64,000 nt of DNA from Verrucomicrobiota bacterium (GTDB taxonomy: Bacteria; Verrucomicrobiota; Verrucomicrobiia; Limisphaerales; UBA9464). The stretch covers positions 1 to 64,000 of the forward strand of contig CANIZL010000002.1 in the NCBI GenBank assembly GCA_947471985.1. Direction: 5' to 3'. Below, in pieces: positions 45,996 to 53,759 of this stretch (positions within the stretch are counted from its first letter, which is position 1; each line of letters begins with the position of its first letter). The notes under the pieces are model-generated. The model was given only the letters and a program-made list of their open reading frames with translations, did not search any database and was not told where the DNA came from. The position numbers were made by a program, and so were the translations under genes.

Positions 45996-48020
45996 TCAAA
46001 GATCCCCGCAGCAGCGATTGTGAGCGGAGGCGATATCTAGATTCTCCTCGGCCGCGCAGACCTCGTCGGCTGCTGATTCTTCGATCATTGATGCCTCGGC
46101 CGCTCTCGTCGATTCCCCCAGGCGCTTCATCCAAACCATCACCACCCCCATATCCGCCGGCGTCACGCCGCTGATCCGGGTGGCTTGGCCCACGGTCGTG
46201 GGTCGGATCTTCTCCAACTTCTGCCGGGCCTCGATCCGCAGACTCGGCACCACCGAGTAATCGAAGGTGGGCGAAATTACCCGATCCTCCAGAGATCGAA
46301 AGCGGGCGATCTCCAACTCCTGCCGCTCAATGTAGCCAGCGTACTTCAGGGCGATCTCCACCTGCAACCCCACCTCCGCATCCAGGGATTCGTCGCGGCC
46401 GGGCAGGGTGGCGTAGGTGATCTCCGGTCGGCGCAACCAATCCGCCAACGTCTGCTGTCCACTCCGCGTCCGATCCAATCGTTCCGTCTCCCGGATGATC
46501 GCCTCGCGTTTGGCCTCGAACCGACGGAAGTTTCGCTCCGGCAAGAGACCAATGTCGAAGCCCAGGGCGCTCAGCCTTTGATCCGCATTGTCCTGGCGCA
46601 GCAGGAGTCGGTGTTCCGCCCGGCTGGTAAACATCCGATAAGGCTCGACCGTGCCCTTGGTCACCAGGTCATCAATCAAAACCCCGATGTACGCCTGATC
46701 GCGTCGGAGCACGACCGCCTCCTTCTGTTGCACCCGACGGGCCGCATTGATGCCCGCCATCAATCCTTGGGCCCCCGCCTCCTCGTATCCGGAGGTGCCA
46801 TTGATCTGTCCGGCTAGGAATAGATTGCGACAGGTCTTGGTTTCGAGGCTCGGCAACAGTTGGGTCGGATAGGCGAAATCGTACTCTACCGCGTAAGCCG
46901 GCCGAAGGATCTCCGCGCGCTCGCAACCCAGGATCGATTGCACCATCCCTATCTGCACCTCGTAGGGCAGGGAAGTGCTGAAGCCATTGACGTAAATTTC
47001 ATCGGTGGCGATCCCCTCCGGCTCTAGAAAAATCTGGTGCCGTTCCTTCTCAGCGAACTTCACAAACTTGTCCTCGATACTCGGACAGTAGCGCGGCCCA
47101 ATTCCCTCGATGACCCCGGAGTACATGGGAGATCGATGCAGGTTCGCCAGGATCAACTCCCGGGTACGATCGGTGGTGTAGGTGATCCAACACTTCATCT
47201 GGGACCCCCGACGGGCCAGAATGGAACCTGGCGGGTAGGGGGTGGTGCTCCGACTGGTGACAGAGGGAGTCCCCAACGCCCGGGATTGTTCCACGTGGAA
47301 CAATTCATCCTCCCACAGATCGTCCTTCCAATACGTAAACCACGGCACCGGGTCATCCCCAGGTTGCTCCTCAAGTTTAGAGAAATCGATGGAGCCCATC
47401 ACCAAACGGGGCGGGGTGCCGGTTTTGAGTCGACCCAATTCCAACCCCAACGCCTCCAGCGACCCCGACAGACTTTGCGCCGCCGCCTCCCCGGCTCGTC
47501 CGCCCGATTGTTGATTGGAACCAATATGCATCAGTCCGCGCAGGAAGGTACCAGTAGTCACTACCACAGAGGTGGCGTGATACTCCGCCTCCAAGGCCGT
47601 CGCCACGCCATAAACCTGAGCATCCTTCACCAGTAATCGAACTGTTTGGCTCTGCTTACAATCCAGATTGGACTGCCGTTCGCAGATCCACTTAAGGCGG
47701 AACTGGTAGGCCTTCTTATCGCATTGGGCGCGCGGCGCCCAGACGCTTGGACCCTTTTTGGTATTGAGCATCCGAAACTGCAACCCGGCCATATCCGTCG
47801 CCTTGCCCATTTCGCCACCCAGGGCGTCGATCTCCCGCGCCAAATGCCCTTTGGCCAGACCCCCAATGGCCGGATTGCAGGACATTTGCCCAATGGTATC
47901 CAGGTTGATGGTCAGCAGGAGGGTCGAACAACCCATTCGCGCCGCCGCCAAGGCCGCCTCTACTCCCGCATGACCCGCGCCGATGACGATGACGTCATAG
48001 CGCTTCGGATAGACAAACAT
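45996..48020 (-). CDS. mnmG: tRNA uridine 5-carboxymethylaminomethyl modification enzyme MnmG (GidA)
   Basis: 674 residues. FAD-dependent partner of MnmE that makes cmnm5U34 in tRNA. The FAD-binding motif is DVIVIGAGHAGVEAALAA, followed by TINLDTIGQMSCNPAIGG and GLAKGHLAREIDALGGEMG; further signatures are VVTTGTFLRGLMHIG and FTSRAEHRLLLRQDNAD. The C-terminus carries an extra tail after the usual VKRL end, VWMKRLGESTRAAEASMIEE then a Cys-containing acidic stretch, longer than typical 620-640-residue MnmG. A parS palindrome lies inside the gene and another just upstream. Start ATG 48020. Confidence 0.96.
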   Translation of the reverse strand: MFVYPKRYDVIVIGAGHAGVEAALAAARMGCSTLLLTINLDTIGQMSCNPAIGGLAKGHLAREIDALGGEMGKATDMAGLQFRMLNTKKGPSVWAPRAQCDKKAYQFRLKWICERQSNLDCKQSQTVRLLVKDAQVYGVATALEAEYHATSVVVTTGTFLRGLMHIGSNQQSGGRAGEAAAQSLSGSLEALGLELGRLKTGTPPRLVMGSIDFSKLEEQPGDDPVPWFTYWKDDLWEDELFHVEQSRALGTPSVTSRSTTPYPPGSILARRGSQMKCWITYTTDRTRELILANLHRSPMYSGVIEGIGPRYCPSIEDKFVKFAEKERHQIFLEPEGIATDEIYVNGFSTSLPYEVQIGMVQSILGCERAEILRPAYAVEYDFAYPTQLLPSLETKTCRNLFLAGQINGTSGYEEAGAQGLMAGINAARRVQQKEAVVLRRDQAYIGVLIDDLVTKGTVEPYRMFTSRAEHRLLLRQDNADQRLSALGFDIGLLPERNFRRFEAKREAIIRETERLDRTRSGQQTLADWLRRPEITYATLPGRDESLDAEVGLQVEIALKYAGYIERQELEIARFRSLEDRVISPTFDYSVVPSLRIEARQKLEKIRPTTVGQATRISGVTPADMGVVMVWMKRLGESTRAAEASMIEESAADEVCAAEENLDIASAHNRCCGDL
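47287..47302. other. parS: parS centromere site, ParB binding (inside mnmG)
   Basis: TGTTCCACGTGGAACA is a perfect 16-bp palindrome identical to the commonly used parS variant (consensus TGTTNCACGTGNAACA). The palindrome extends to 20 bp, ATTGTTCCACGTGGAACAAT (47285-47304). ParB binding here would load the partition complex near the replication origin. parA/parB themselves are not in the window. Confidence 0.88.
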
Positions 48021-48148
48021 GTTGGGGATATTAACAGGAATTAGCCACCTCGCAGGGGAATTCCCGGAAGAACCTGCCCGCTTTACCGGTGAGAAATCGC
48101 CCTAACGCACCACCACCGAGGGTGCTTAGAGGGAAAACTGATTGGGGG

Positions 48149-48178
48149 TGGCCGTGGATTTCAAGTTAACCACGGCCA
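48149..48178. repeat. 9-bp inverted repeat upstream of mnmG
   Basis: TGGCCGTGG-atttcaagttaa-CCACGGCCA is a perfect 9-bp stem with a 12-nt loop. Neither side has a T tract in the right orientation, so terminator function is unlikely. It lies 35 bp from the parS site and about 130 bp before the mnmG start. Confidence 0.6.
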
Positions 48179-48213
48179 AAATCACCCCTCCCGACCTTAA
48201 GATCCTACCGAAT

Positions 48214-48229
48214 TGTTCCACGTGGAACA
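48214..48229. other. parS: parS centromere site, ParB binding (intergenic)
   Basis: Second perfect TGTTCCACGTGGAACA, with the palindrome extending to TTGTTCCACGTGGAACAA (48213-48230). It lies in the mnmG-tal intergenic region, 0.9 kb from the first copy. Paired sites of this form are typical origin-proximal ParB clusters. Confidence 0.9.
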
Positions 48230-48568
48230 AAAACCCGCTGGAGAGCCTCAAATCTCCTCCGTCCACCCACCGAAATAGATCTCTTTCATCCCTAATCCCC
48301 GACGCTTTACTATCCGATTGTGAAAGCCCGGACGGAAATATCCATAACCTGTTAACCATACACATTTTACGCAGAGAATGTGTCAGGAAATTTACATAAC
48401 AACCTCTGCTACAATTACTTATATTAACACCTACCGCGGCCGGCCCCCTTTGTCCCTAGGTCTCCCATCCACCGACATGTCGCCTTCACCCCAACGCTAC
48501 AAGGATTCGCTTTCCCTCGTCCCTGTGCCCCGTAGCGTTAACGGGTCCGGTGATCGGACGCTCCGCTT

Positions 48569-49537
48569 ATGAACGATCAACTTTCCGCACTCAAGCAGCA
48601 TTCCATCGTGGTGGCGGACACCGGCGACTTCGCCTCCATCCGCAAGTATCAGCCCCGCGATGCCACCACGAATCCCAGCCTGATCCTCAAGGCTGCCACC
48701 ATGCCGGAATATGCCGACCTGGTCACCAAGGTCGTCGCCGACGCCCGTCAGGCAGCGCCGAATGCCTCCGCGGCCCTGACGTTGGCCATGGACGGTCTGG
48801 CGGTGGCATTCGGCTTGGAGATCCTCAAGATCGTCCCCAACCGGGTCTCCACCGAGGTCGACGCCCGGCTCAGCTTCGACACGATTGCCTCCGTAGCCAA
48901 AGCCCGACAGCTCATCGCCCAGTACGCTACGGCCGGAATTGCCCGCGAGCGGATCCTCATTAAGCTGGCCTCCACTTGGGAGGGTATTCAGGCCGCCCGC
49001 CTCCTTAAAGCCGATGGCATCCGCTGCAATCTGACGTTGCTCTTCAGCTTCGCCCAAGCTGTGGCCTGCGCTGAGGCGGGAGTCCAACTCATCTCACCCT
49101 TCGTCGGTCGAATCCTCGACTGGCACAAAAAGGCCACCGGCATCACCGCCTACGCTCCCTCGGAGGATCCCGGGGTCCGGTCGGTCACCCGCATCTACAC
49201 CTACTACAAGAAGTTCGGGTTCAATACCGAAGTCATGGGCGCCTCGTTCCGTAACCGGGATGAGATCCTCGAACTCGCCGGCTGCGATCTCCTCACCATC
49301 AGCCCGGCACTGCTCGAGGAACTGCAGAACGGGACCGGTGCCGTGGAACGCAAGCTTTCGCCCGGCCTCGCCCGCGATGCCGCGTTGGAACAGGTCACCC
49401 TGAATGAGGGATCCTTCCGCTGGCTCCACAACGAGGATCAAATGGCCACGGAGAAACTCAGCGACGGCATCCGGCTCTTTGCCGCCGATTCCCTCAAGTT
49501 GGAGAAGTTCCTCGCCGACAAATTGGCCGGCAAATAG
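48569..49537 (+). CDS. tal: transaldolase
   Basis: 322 residues, usual TalB length. Transfers dihydroxyacetone units between sedoheptulose-7-P and glyceraldehyde-3-P in the pentose phosphate pathway. The family starts [20 protein letters not shown] and has the Schiff-base Lys in [20 protein letters not shown], then [20 protein letters not shown] and [14 protein letters not shown]. All catalytic residues appear present. First gene of a seven-gene plus-strand run; the next start is 5 bp downstream. Confidence 0.96.
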   Translation: MNDQLSALKQHSIVVADTGDFASIRKYQPRDATTNPSLILKAATMPEYADLVTKVVADARQAAPNASAALTLAMDGLAVAFGLEILKIVPNRVSTEVDARLSFDTIASVAKARQLIAQYATAGIARERILIKLASTWEGIQAARLLKADGIRCNLTLLFSFAQAVACAEAGVQLISPFVGRILDWHKKATGITAYAPSEDPGVRSVTRIYTYYKKFGFNTEVMGASFRNRDEILELAGCDLLTISPALLEELQNGTGAVERKLSPGLARDAALEQVTLNEGSFRWLHNEDQMATEKLSDGIRLFAADSLKLEKFLADKLAGK

Positions 49538-49542
49538 CCCCA

Positions 49543-50880
49543 ATGCGGTTGTCTCGCCTCGGCCCCACGCTCCTCGGGCTGCTGATCTTTCTGTCCGCCA
49601 CGCGGGTCCTGGGCCACGCCAAGCCCGGCGCCCACGCCGACGTCCGCTTCAGCATCACCCGCTCGGCGGTCCGCATGGAAGCATTGATGAATCTTCGCTT
49701 CGCCGAGGGCTTGGTGAATTGGTCCCGCAGCGTTCGCGACGAAGTGGCGCTTGAGGAAGAGGCCGCCGGGCGGGCTGCGCTGCTGGAATATTTTGGCGGT
49801 CCCCGACCCGGCGGCGCCCCCGTGGTGGTCAATCGGCCCAACTCCGTCACGATCGATGGCATCCCCACTCAACCGCTGCTGGTGGAATTCCGCGTCGTTC
49901 GTCCCGCCCCGGAGACCCGGCCTGGTTTCGTCGAAGTTGCCCAGGCCCAATGGCAGCAAGTCCTCGTCGTCGTTGAATACCCGTGCAAAACCCCACCCCG
50001 ATCCGTCGGCCTGGTCTGGGGAACCTATCCGCGGGATTTCCTGGCCTCGGATCGGGATCTGGCCCCGCTTTCGGAGGTCGAGGCGATCTTGATCGCCGAA
50101 GGTGAGACGTCCCCCATCACTTTTCGCGAGCACGAGCCGGAGTATGTCTGGCACGCCTCGGCCACTCCCCTTGAGGCCCGGTTTCAAAAAGTCCCCTCCG
50201 CCTCCGCCCAGACCCTTCGTACCCTCCCGGCGCTTTCCCTCTCCCTGATCGCCGTAGGAATTCTGGCCGGGGCCACACTGTATTTTCGCGCTCCCACTCA
50301 CCGCCGCCGGACTGTGTTCTTCGCCACGGTTCTCAGCGCCAGCCTCCTCGCTGTTTGGGCTTGGCCCCTCGGTCGCACCGCCTTGCCTGGGTGGTTGAAT
50401 CCTCGGCCCCCTCTCCCGAGTCCCTCCGAGGCCCTGGCCATCTTCCAGCCCCTGCAAGCCAACATCTACCGCGCCTTCGACTACACCGCCGAGAGCGAGA
50501 TTTACGACGCCCTCGCCCGCAGTGTCGACGGCCCCCTGCTCGCCAAGACCTACGACGACATCTACCGCAGCCTCATCCTCCACGAAGAAGGGGGTGCGTT
50601 GTGCCGCGTTAAGTCCGTACACCCGGTGTCCACCGAGATCGAAGCCATCGCGGTGGATCCCGATCGCCACGCCCCGCAGTTGACCCTCCAGGCCCGCTGG
50701 CGGGTCGAAGGTGTGGTCTATCACTGGGGACACTCCCACTCCCGCATCAACGAATACCGCGCCCGATATACAGTGGCCACCGTCGCCGCTGGCTGGCGGA
50801 TCACCGGGATCGAACCCATGGAGCAGCGGCGCGTGGAGAGCGAGGCACCGGCTGCCCTCCCCAAGAGCGATCCCCCGTGA
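49543..50880 (+). CDS. unrecognised exported membrane protein of an ABC cassette
   Basis: 445 residues. Signal peptide (GLLIFLSATRVLGHA), then a large periplasmic N-terminal region beginning GHAKPGAHADVRFSITRSAV, two transmembrane segments (ALSLSLIAVGILAGATLYF and TVFFATVLSASLLAVWAW), and a C-terminal domain rich in His/Asp/Glu with AFDYTAESEIYDALARSVDG and VVYHWGHSHSRINEYRARY. I recognise no named family. The H-x-H motif GHSHS and the exported N-terminal His are compatible with metal binding, but that is inference. Its end overlaps the ATPase start (GTGA), so it is part of the transporter unit. Confidence 0.78.
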   Translation: MRLSRLGPTLLGLLIFLSATRVLGHAKPGAHADVRFSITRSAVRMEALMNLRFAEGLVNWSRSVRDEVALEEEAAGRAALLEYFGGPRPGGAPVVVNRPNSVTIDGIPTQPLLVEFRVVRPAPETRPGFVEVAQAQWQQVLVVVEYPCKTPPRSVGLVWGTYPRDFLASDRDLAPLSEVEAILIAEGETSPITFREHEPEYVWHASATPLEARFQKVPSASAQTLRTLPALSLSLIAVGILAGATLYFRAPTHRRRTVFFATVLSASLLAVWAWPLGRTALPGWLNPRPPLPSPSEALAIFQPLQANIYRAFDYTAESEIYDALARSVDGPLLAKTYDDIYRSLILHEEGGALCRVKSVHPVSTEIEAIAVDPDRHAPQLTLQARWRVEGVVYHWGHSHSRINEYRARYTVATVAAGWRITGIEPMEQRRVESEAPAALPKSDPP

Positions 50881-51554
50881 ACACCGGGCCCCTCATCATC
50901 GGACGCGAGGTTCGCTTCCATCACGGCGACTCCTTCTCGTTGCACCTCCCGGAGCTCACCGTCCAAGCCGGCGAGCGCCTCGCGCTGATCGGACCCAGTG
51001 GATCCGGAAAGAGCACCTTGATTGATCTCATCGCCGGCATTCATCTCCCCGCGACTGGCTCACTGGAAGTCCTCGGCGTTGATTGGGCGACGCTTCCCGA
51101 AAACCGCCGCCGCGAAATCCGGCGCCGCCGCATCGGCATGGCCTTTCAGGAATTCGAGCTGCTCGACTATCTCTCGGCCCGCGAAAACATCCTCCTTTCC
51201 CGCTACATCGGTGCTTCGAACGAATCGCCCCTCACCCTGGCTCAACGAACCGAGGACCTCGCCCGCGCCGCCGGCATCCACCAAATCCTCTCCCGAGCAC
51301 CCGCCCGCTTGTCCCAGGGAGAACGTCAACGCGTCGCCCTTTGCCGGGCTCTGCTCACGCGCCCACCGCTGATTCTCTGCGATGAACCCACCGGCAACCT
51401 GGATCCGCAATCCGCGGCCGCTGTCCTGACTCTCCTCCTCGACCAAGCCAAACGCGACGGGGCCGCCGTCATCATGGCCACCCACGATCACGGGCTCCTC
51501 GCGCGGTTCGACCGGGTACTGGATCTCACCCGTCGTTCCCCGGCCGCCGAATGA
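50877..51554 (+). CDS. ABC transporter ATP-binding protein, LolD/MacB-type
   Basis: 225 residues, a stand-alone nucleotide-binding subunit. Walker A LIGPSGSGKSTLIDLIAG, Q loop, signature LSQGERQRVALCRALLTRPP, Walker B LILCDEPTGNLDPQSAAAV, D and H loops (VIMATHDHGLL). The GERQR signature and short length place it with the LolD/FtsE/MacB group rather than importer ATPases. GTG start overlaps the previous stop; ends ATGA with the permease start. Cytoplasmic; powers the FtsX-like permease. Confidence 0.95.
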   Translation: MNTGPLIIGREVRFHHGDSFSLHLPELTVQAGERLALIGPSGSGKSTLIDLIAGIHLPATGSLEVLGVDWATLPENRRREIRRRRIGMAFQEFELLDYLSARENILLSRYIGASNESPLTLAQRTEDLARAAGIHQILSRAPARLSQGERQRVALCRALLTRPPLILCDEPTGNLDPQSAAAVLTLLLDQAKRDGAAVIMATHDHGLLARFDRVLDLTRRSPAAE

Positions 51555-52732
51555 ACGCCGCTGCCATGACCGGTTCCCTCGTTCTCGCGCTTCGGCATCT
51601 CCGCCACCACCGCACCCGATCCCTCCTGATCGTGGCCTGTGTCGCCGCCGCCTGTGCGATTCCGCTGCTCATCCGCGTCCTGACCGCTGATTTCCAAAAG
51701 GCCCTGATCACCCGGGCCCGCGCCACGCCCCAGCTCATCGGCTCCAAGGGCAACCGGTTCGATCTCACCATGGCCCTGCTCTACTTCCGCCAGGTGGAAT
51801 TGCCGACGCTTTCGTTCGCGGACTTCCGCCAACTCGCCACCAACGGCGGTGGTGTTTTCATCCCGCTCAATCTCCGGTTCACCGCCCGCCATCGGGCTCT
51901 GGTGGCCACCACGCCCGATTACTTCGAACTTCGCGGTCTCCGACCCGCCGCTGGCACCCTGCCCTTGCTCCTCGGCGACGCGGTACTCGGCGCCCGGTTG
52001 GCTCGCCAACTTAAGCTCGGTGTCGGCGACAGTATTTTCTCCGACCAACGCGAGCTCTTCGACATCTCGAAACCCCAATCGCTGAAGCTCCATATCACCG
52101 GAGTGCTGGCCCCTTCCGGCGGTCCGGATGACGATGCGGTGTTCACCGATCTCAAGTCCGCTTGGATTCTGGAAGGCCTGTGTCACGCCCATACCGCGGC
52201 GAATCAGGTGCCCGAACGACTCGTTTTGAACCGCGCCCCGGGGCGTTTGACCTTGAGTGAGGAACTCATCGACTACAACGAGGTCACCCCGGCCAATATT
52301 TCCGAATATCATCTCCACACCGACGAAGCGCATCTCCCACTCACCGGATTGATCTTCGCCCCCAACTCCCAGAAATCCGGCACCCTGCTTCGCTCCCGAC
52401 TCAACGCCGGAAAACTGTGGCAGGCCGTCTCCCCGATGGAGGTGGTGGAAGATCTCCTGGCGTACGTTTTTCGACTGCGCTCTCTGTTCGACGCCGTGTC
52501 CGTGGTTTTGGGACTGCTCACCGCCGCCATGATCGGCATGATCACCGCTCTTTCCATCCGCGTCCGATCCCGTGAATTGGAGACCCTCCGCCGCATCGGT
52601 GTGGACCGTCTCACCATCGCCGCCCTCTTTTCGTGGGAGATAGCCATCCTCATCGGTCTCGGTGCGGCGGCCGCCGGACTCGCTGTGGGTTTGATTTCAC
52701 TCGGCGCACCCGATTTGGTTAAATTACTGTGA
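51551..52732 (+). CDS. FtsX/MacB-like ABC transporter permease, short
   Basis: 393 residues. N-terminal transmembrane helix (SLLIVACVAAACAIPLLI), a periplasmic domain of about 270 residues containing His-rich patches (CHAHTAANQ, EYHLHTDEAHLPL), then transmembrane helices AVSVVLGLLTAAMIGMITAL and WEIAILIGLGAAAAGLAVGL. Typical FtsX/MacB permeases end with one more helix; here the protein stops after APDLVKLL, so only three strong helices are visible. No frameshift explains this. Start ATG overlaps the ATPase stop. Paired with a metal-binding lipoprotein gene 53 bp later. Confidence 0.85.
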   Translation: MNAAAMTGSLVLALRHLRHHRTRSLLIVACVAAACAIPLLIRVLTADFQKALITRARATPQLIGSKGNRFDLTMALLYFRQVELPTLSFADFRQLATNGGGVFIPLNLRFTARHRALVATTPDYFELRGLRPAAGTLPLLLGDAVLGARLARQLKLGVGDSIFSDQRELFDISKPQSLKLHITGVLAPSGGPDDDAVFTDLKSAWILEGLCHAHTAANQVPERLVLNRAPGRLTLSEELIDYNEVTPANISEYHLHTDEAHLPLTGLIFAPNSQKSGTLLRSRLNAGKLWQAVSPMEVVEDLLAYVFRLRSLFDAVSVVLGLLTAAMIGMITALSIRVRSRELETLRRIGVDRLTIAALFSWEIAILIGLGAAAAGLAVGLISLGAPDLVKLL

Positions 52733-52785
52733 ACTGCTGTTTTTGGAATGGCCGTTCTCATTGCCCGGGCTAAAGCCATTTCCGG

Positions 52786-53757
52786 ATGCCTGCGATGCCC
52801 TCCCGATCCGCCGCACCGACCTCGGGGCCGGTGCTGGCCGCATTGCTGGCTCTCGCTTTCCTGTTCCTCGCCGGCTGCGATCGCCCGGCGCCCGCCGCGT
52901 CGACTCCTCATCCCCTAGAGGCGCGAATAGTTCTCACCTCCTTTTATCCGCTCACCTATTTTGCGGAGCGCATCGCCGGCACTCACCTGACGATCCGTTG
53001 TCCCTGCCCTCCTACTGTCGATCCCAGCCTTTGGAAACCCTCCCGCGCCGATCTGCTCCAATTCCAAAGCGCCTCGCTGATCCTCCTGAATGGAGCGGGC
53101 TACGAACACTGGACCGCCGGCGCCGCGCTTCCCGTCAGTCGTACCGTGGAAACCGCGCAGCCTTTCGCCGCGGAGTTTCTCCAACTGCCGACCCAGACGC
53201 ATGCCCACGGCCCCGGAGGATCGCATACGCACTCCGGTCTCGATGGCCACACCTGGCTGGACCCTTTGAATGCCCGACAACAAGCCCGGGAGATCCTCAC
53301 CGCCTTCACCGCCCATTGGCCCGAACACGCGCCGGACTTCCAACAGGGTTTCGTCGCACTGACCCACGATTTCGATCTTCTGGATCAACGGCTGCGCGCC
53401 CTATCGCCCGCCCTTACCGGCCACACTCTTTTCGCCTCCCACCCCGCCTACGGATATCTGGCTCGCCGTTACGGCTGGCCGATCACCAACGTGAACCTGC
53501 CACCGGATGAAGCCCCCGCCGAGGAGACCTGGCAACATCTGCGCCGCGCCCTCGAACAGGCTTCAGACGGTCCCCGCCTCCTATTTTTTGAGAGCGAACC
53601 TCTCGCCCCAATCCGCCATCGCCTGGCCACTGAATTGCACACCACCGCGGTGGTTTTCCGTCCTTGCGAGACAACTCCGGCAGGCGAGAACTATCTAACT
53701 TTGATGCTCCAGAACATCGACACCCTGAAACGAGCCCTCAGCCCCAGCCAACCCTAG
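52786..53757 (+). CDS. zinc/manganese ABC transporter substrate-binding lipoprotein (ZnuA-like)
   Basis: 323 residues with a lipobox (ALAFLFLAGC) after the signal. Cluster A-I metal-binding fold. Metal ligands appear present: first His in LNGAGYEHWTAG, second in GLDGHTWLDPLNARQQA, third in LFASHPAYGYLARR and an acidic ligand in LFFESEPLAP. A His-rich loop (THAHGPGGSHTHS) typical of zinc-specific ZnuA precedes the second ligand. In classical systems ZnuA works with ZnuB/ZnuC; here it follows an FtsX-type permease instead. Followed within 3 bp by the phosphatase gene. Confidence 0.9.
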   Translation: MPAMPSRSAAPTSGPVLAALLALAFLFLAGCDRPAPAASTPHPLEARIVLTSFYPLTYFAERIAGTHLTIRCPCPPTVDPSLWKPSRADLLQFQSASLILLNGAGYEHWTAGAALPVSRTVETAQPFAAEFLQLPTQTHAHGPGGSHTHSGLDGHTWLDPLNARQQAREILTAFTAHWPEHAPDFQQGFVALTHDFDLLDQRLRALSPALTGHTLFASHPAYGYLARRYGWPITNVNLPPDEAPAEETWQHLRRALEQASDGPRLLFFESEPLAPIRHRLATELHTTAVVFRPCETTPAGENYLTLMLQNIDTLKRALSPSQP

Positions 53758-53759
53758 CC

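Larger units (their letters stand above)
48021..48568. other. non-coding region between mnmG and tal
   Basis: About 550 bp without a supported gene. It contains a parS site (48214-48229), a perfect hairpin TGGCCGTGG/CCACGGCCA (48149-48157 and 48170-48178), a 7-bp inverted repeat ACACATT/AATGTGT (48360-48366, 48377-48383), and an AT-rich part near 48350-48430 from which tal is probably transcribed; TTTACA (48391) with ATTACT (48414) is a weak promoter candidate. Small open frames here do not look protein-like. Confidence 0.6.

Noticed and set aside
48149..48178. Hairpin TGGCCGTGG/CCACGGCCA as a terminator
   Set aside because: A-rich rather than T-rich sequence follows it on the plus strand and C-rich sequence on the minus strand, so it is not a Rho-independent terminator.
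48142..48399. 85-codon plus-strand frame in the mnmG-tal gap
   Set aside because: It crosses the parS site and its product looks random; no start signal or homologous pattern.
48230..48568. Zur-box in front of the tal/ABC run
   Set aside because: By eye I found no convincing zinc-regulator palindrome; the AT-rich inverted repeat ACACATT/AATGTGT does not match a Zur site I know.
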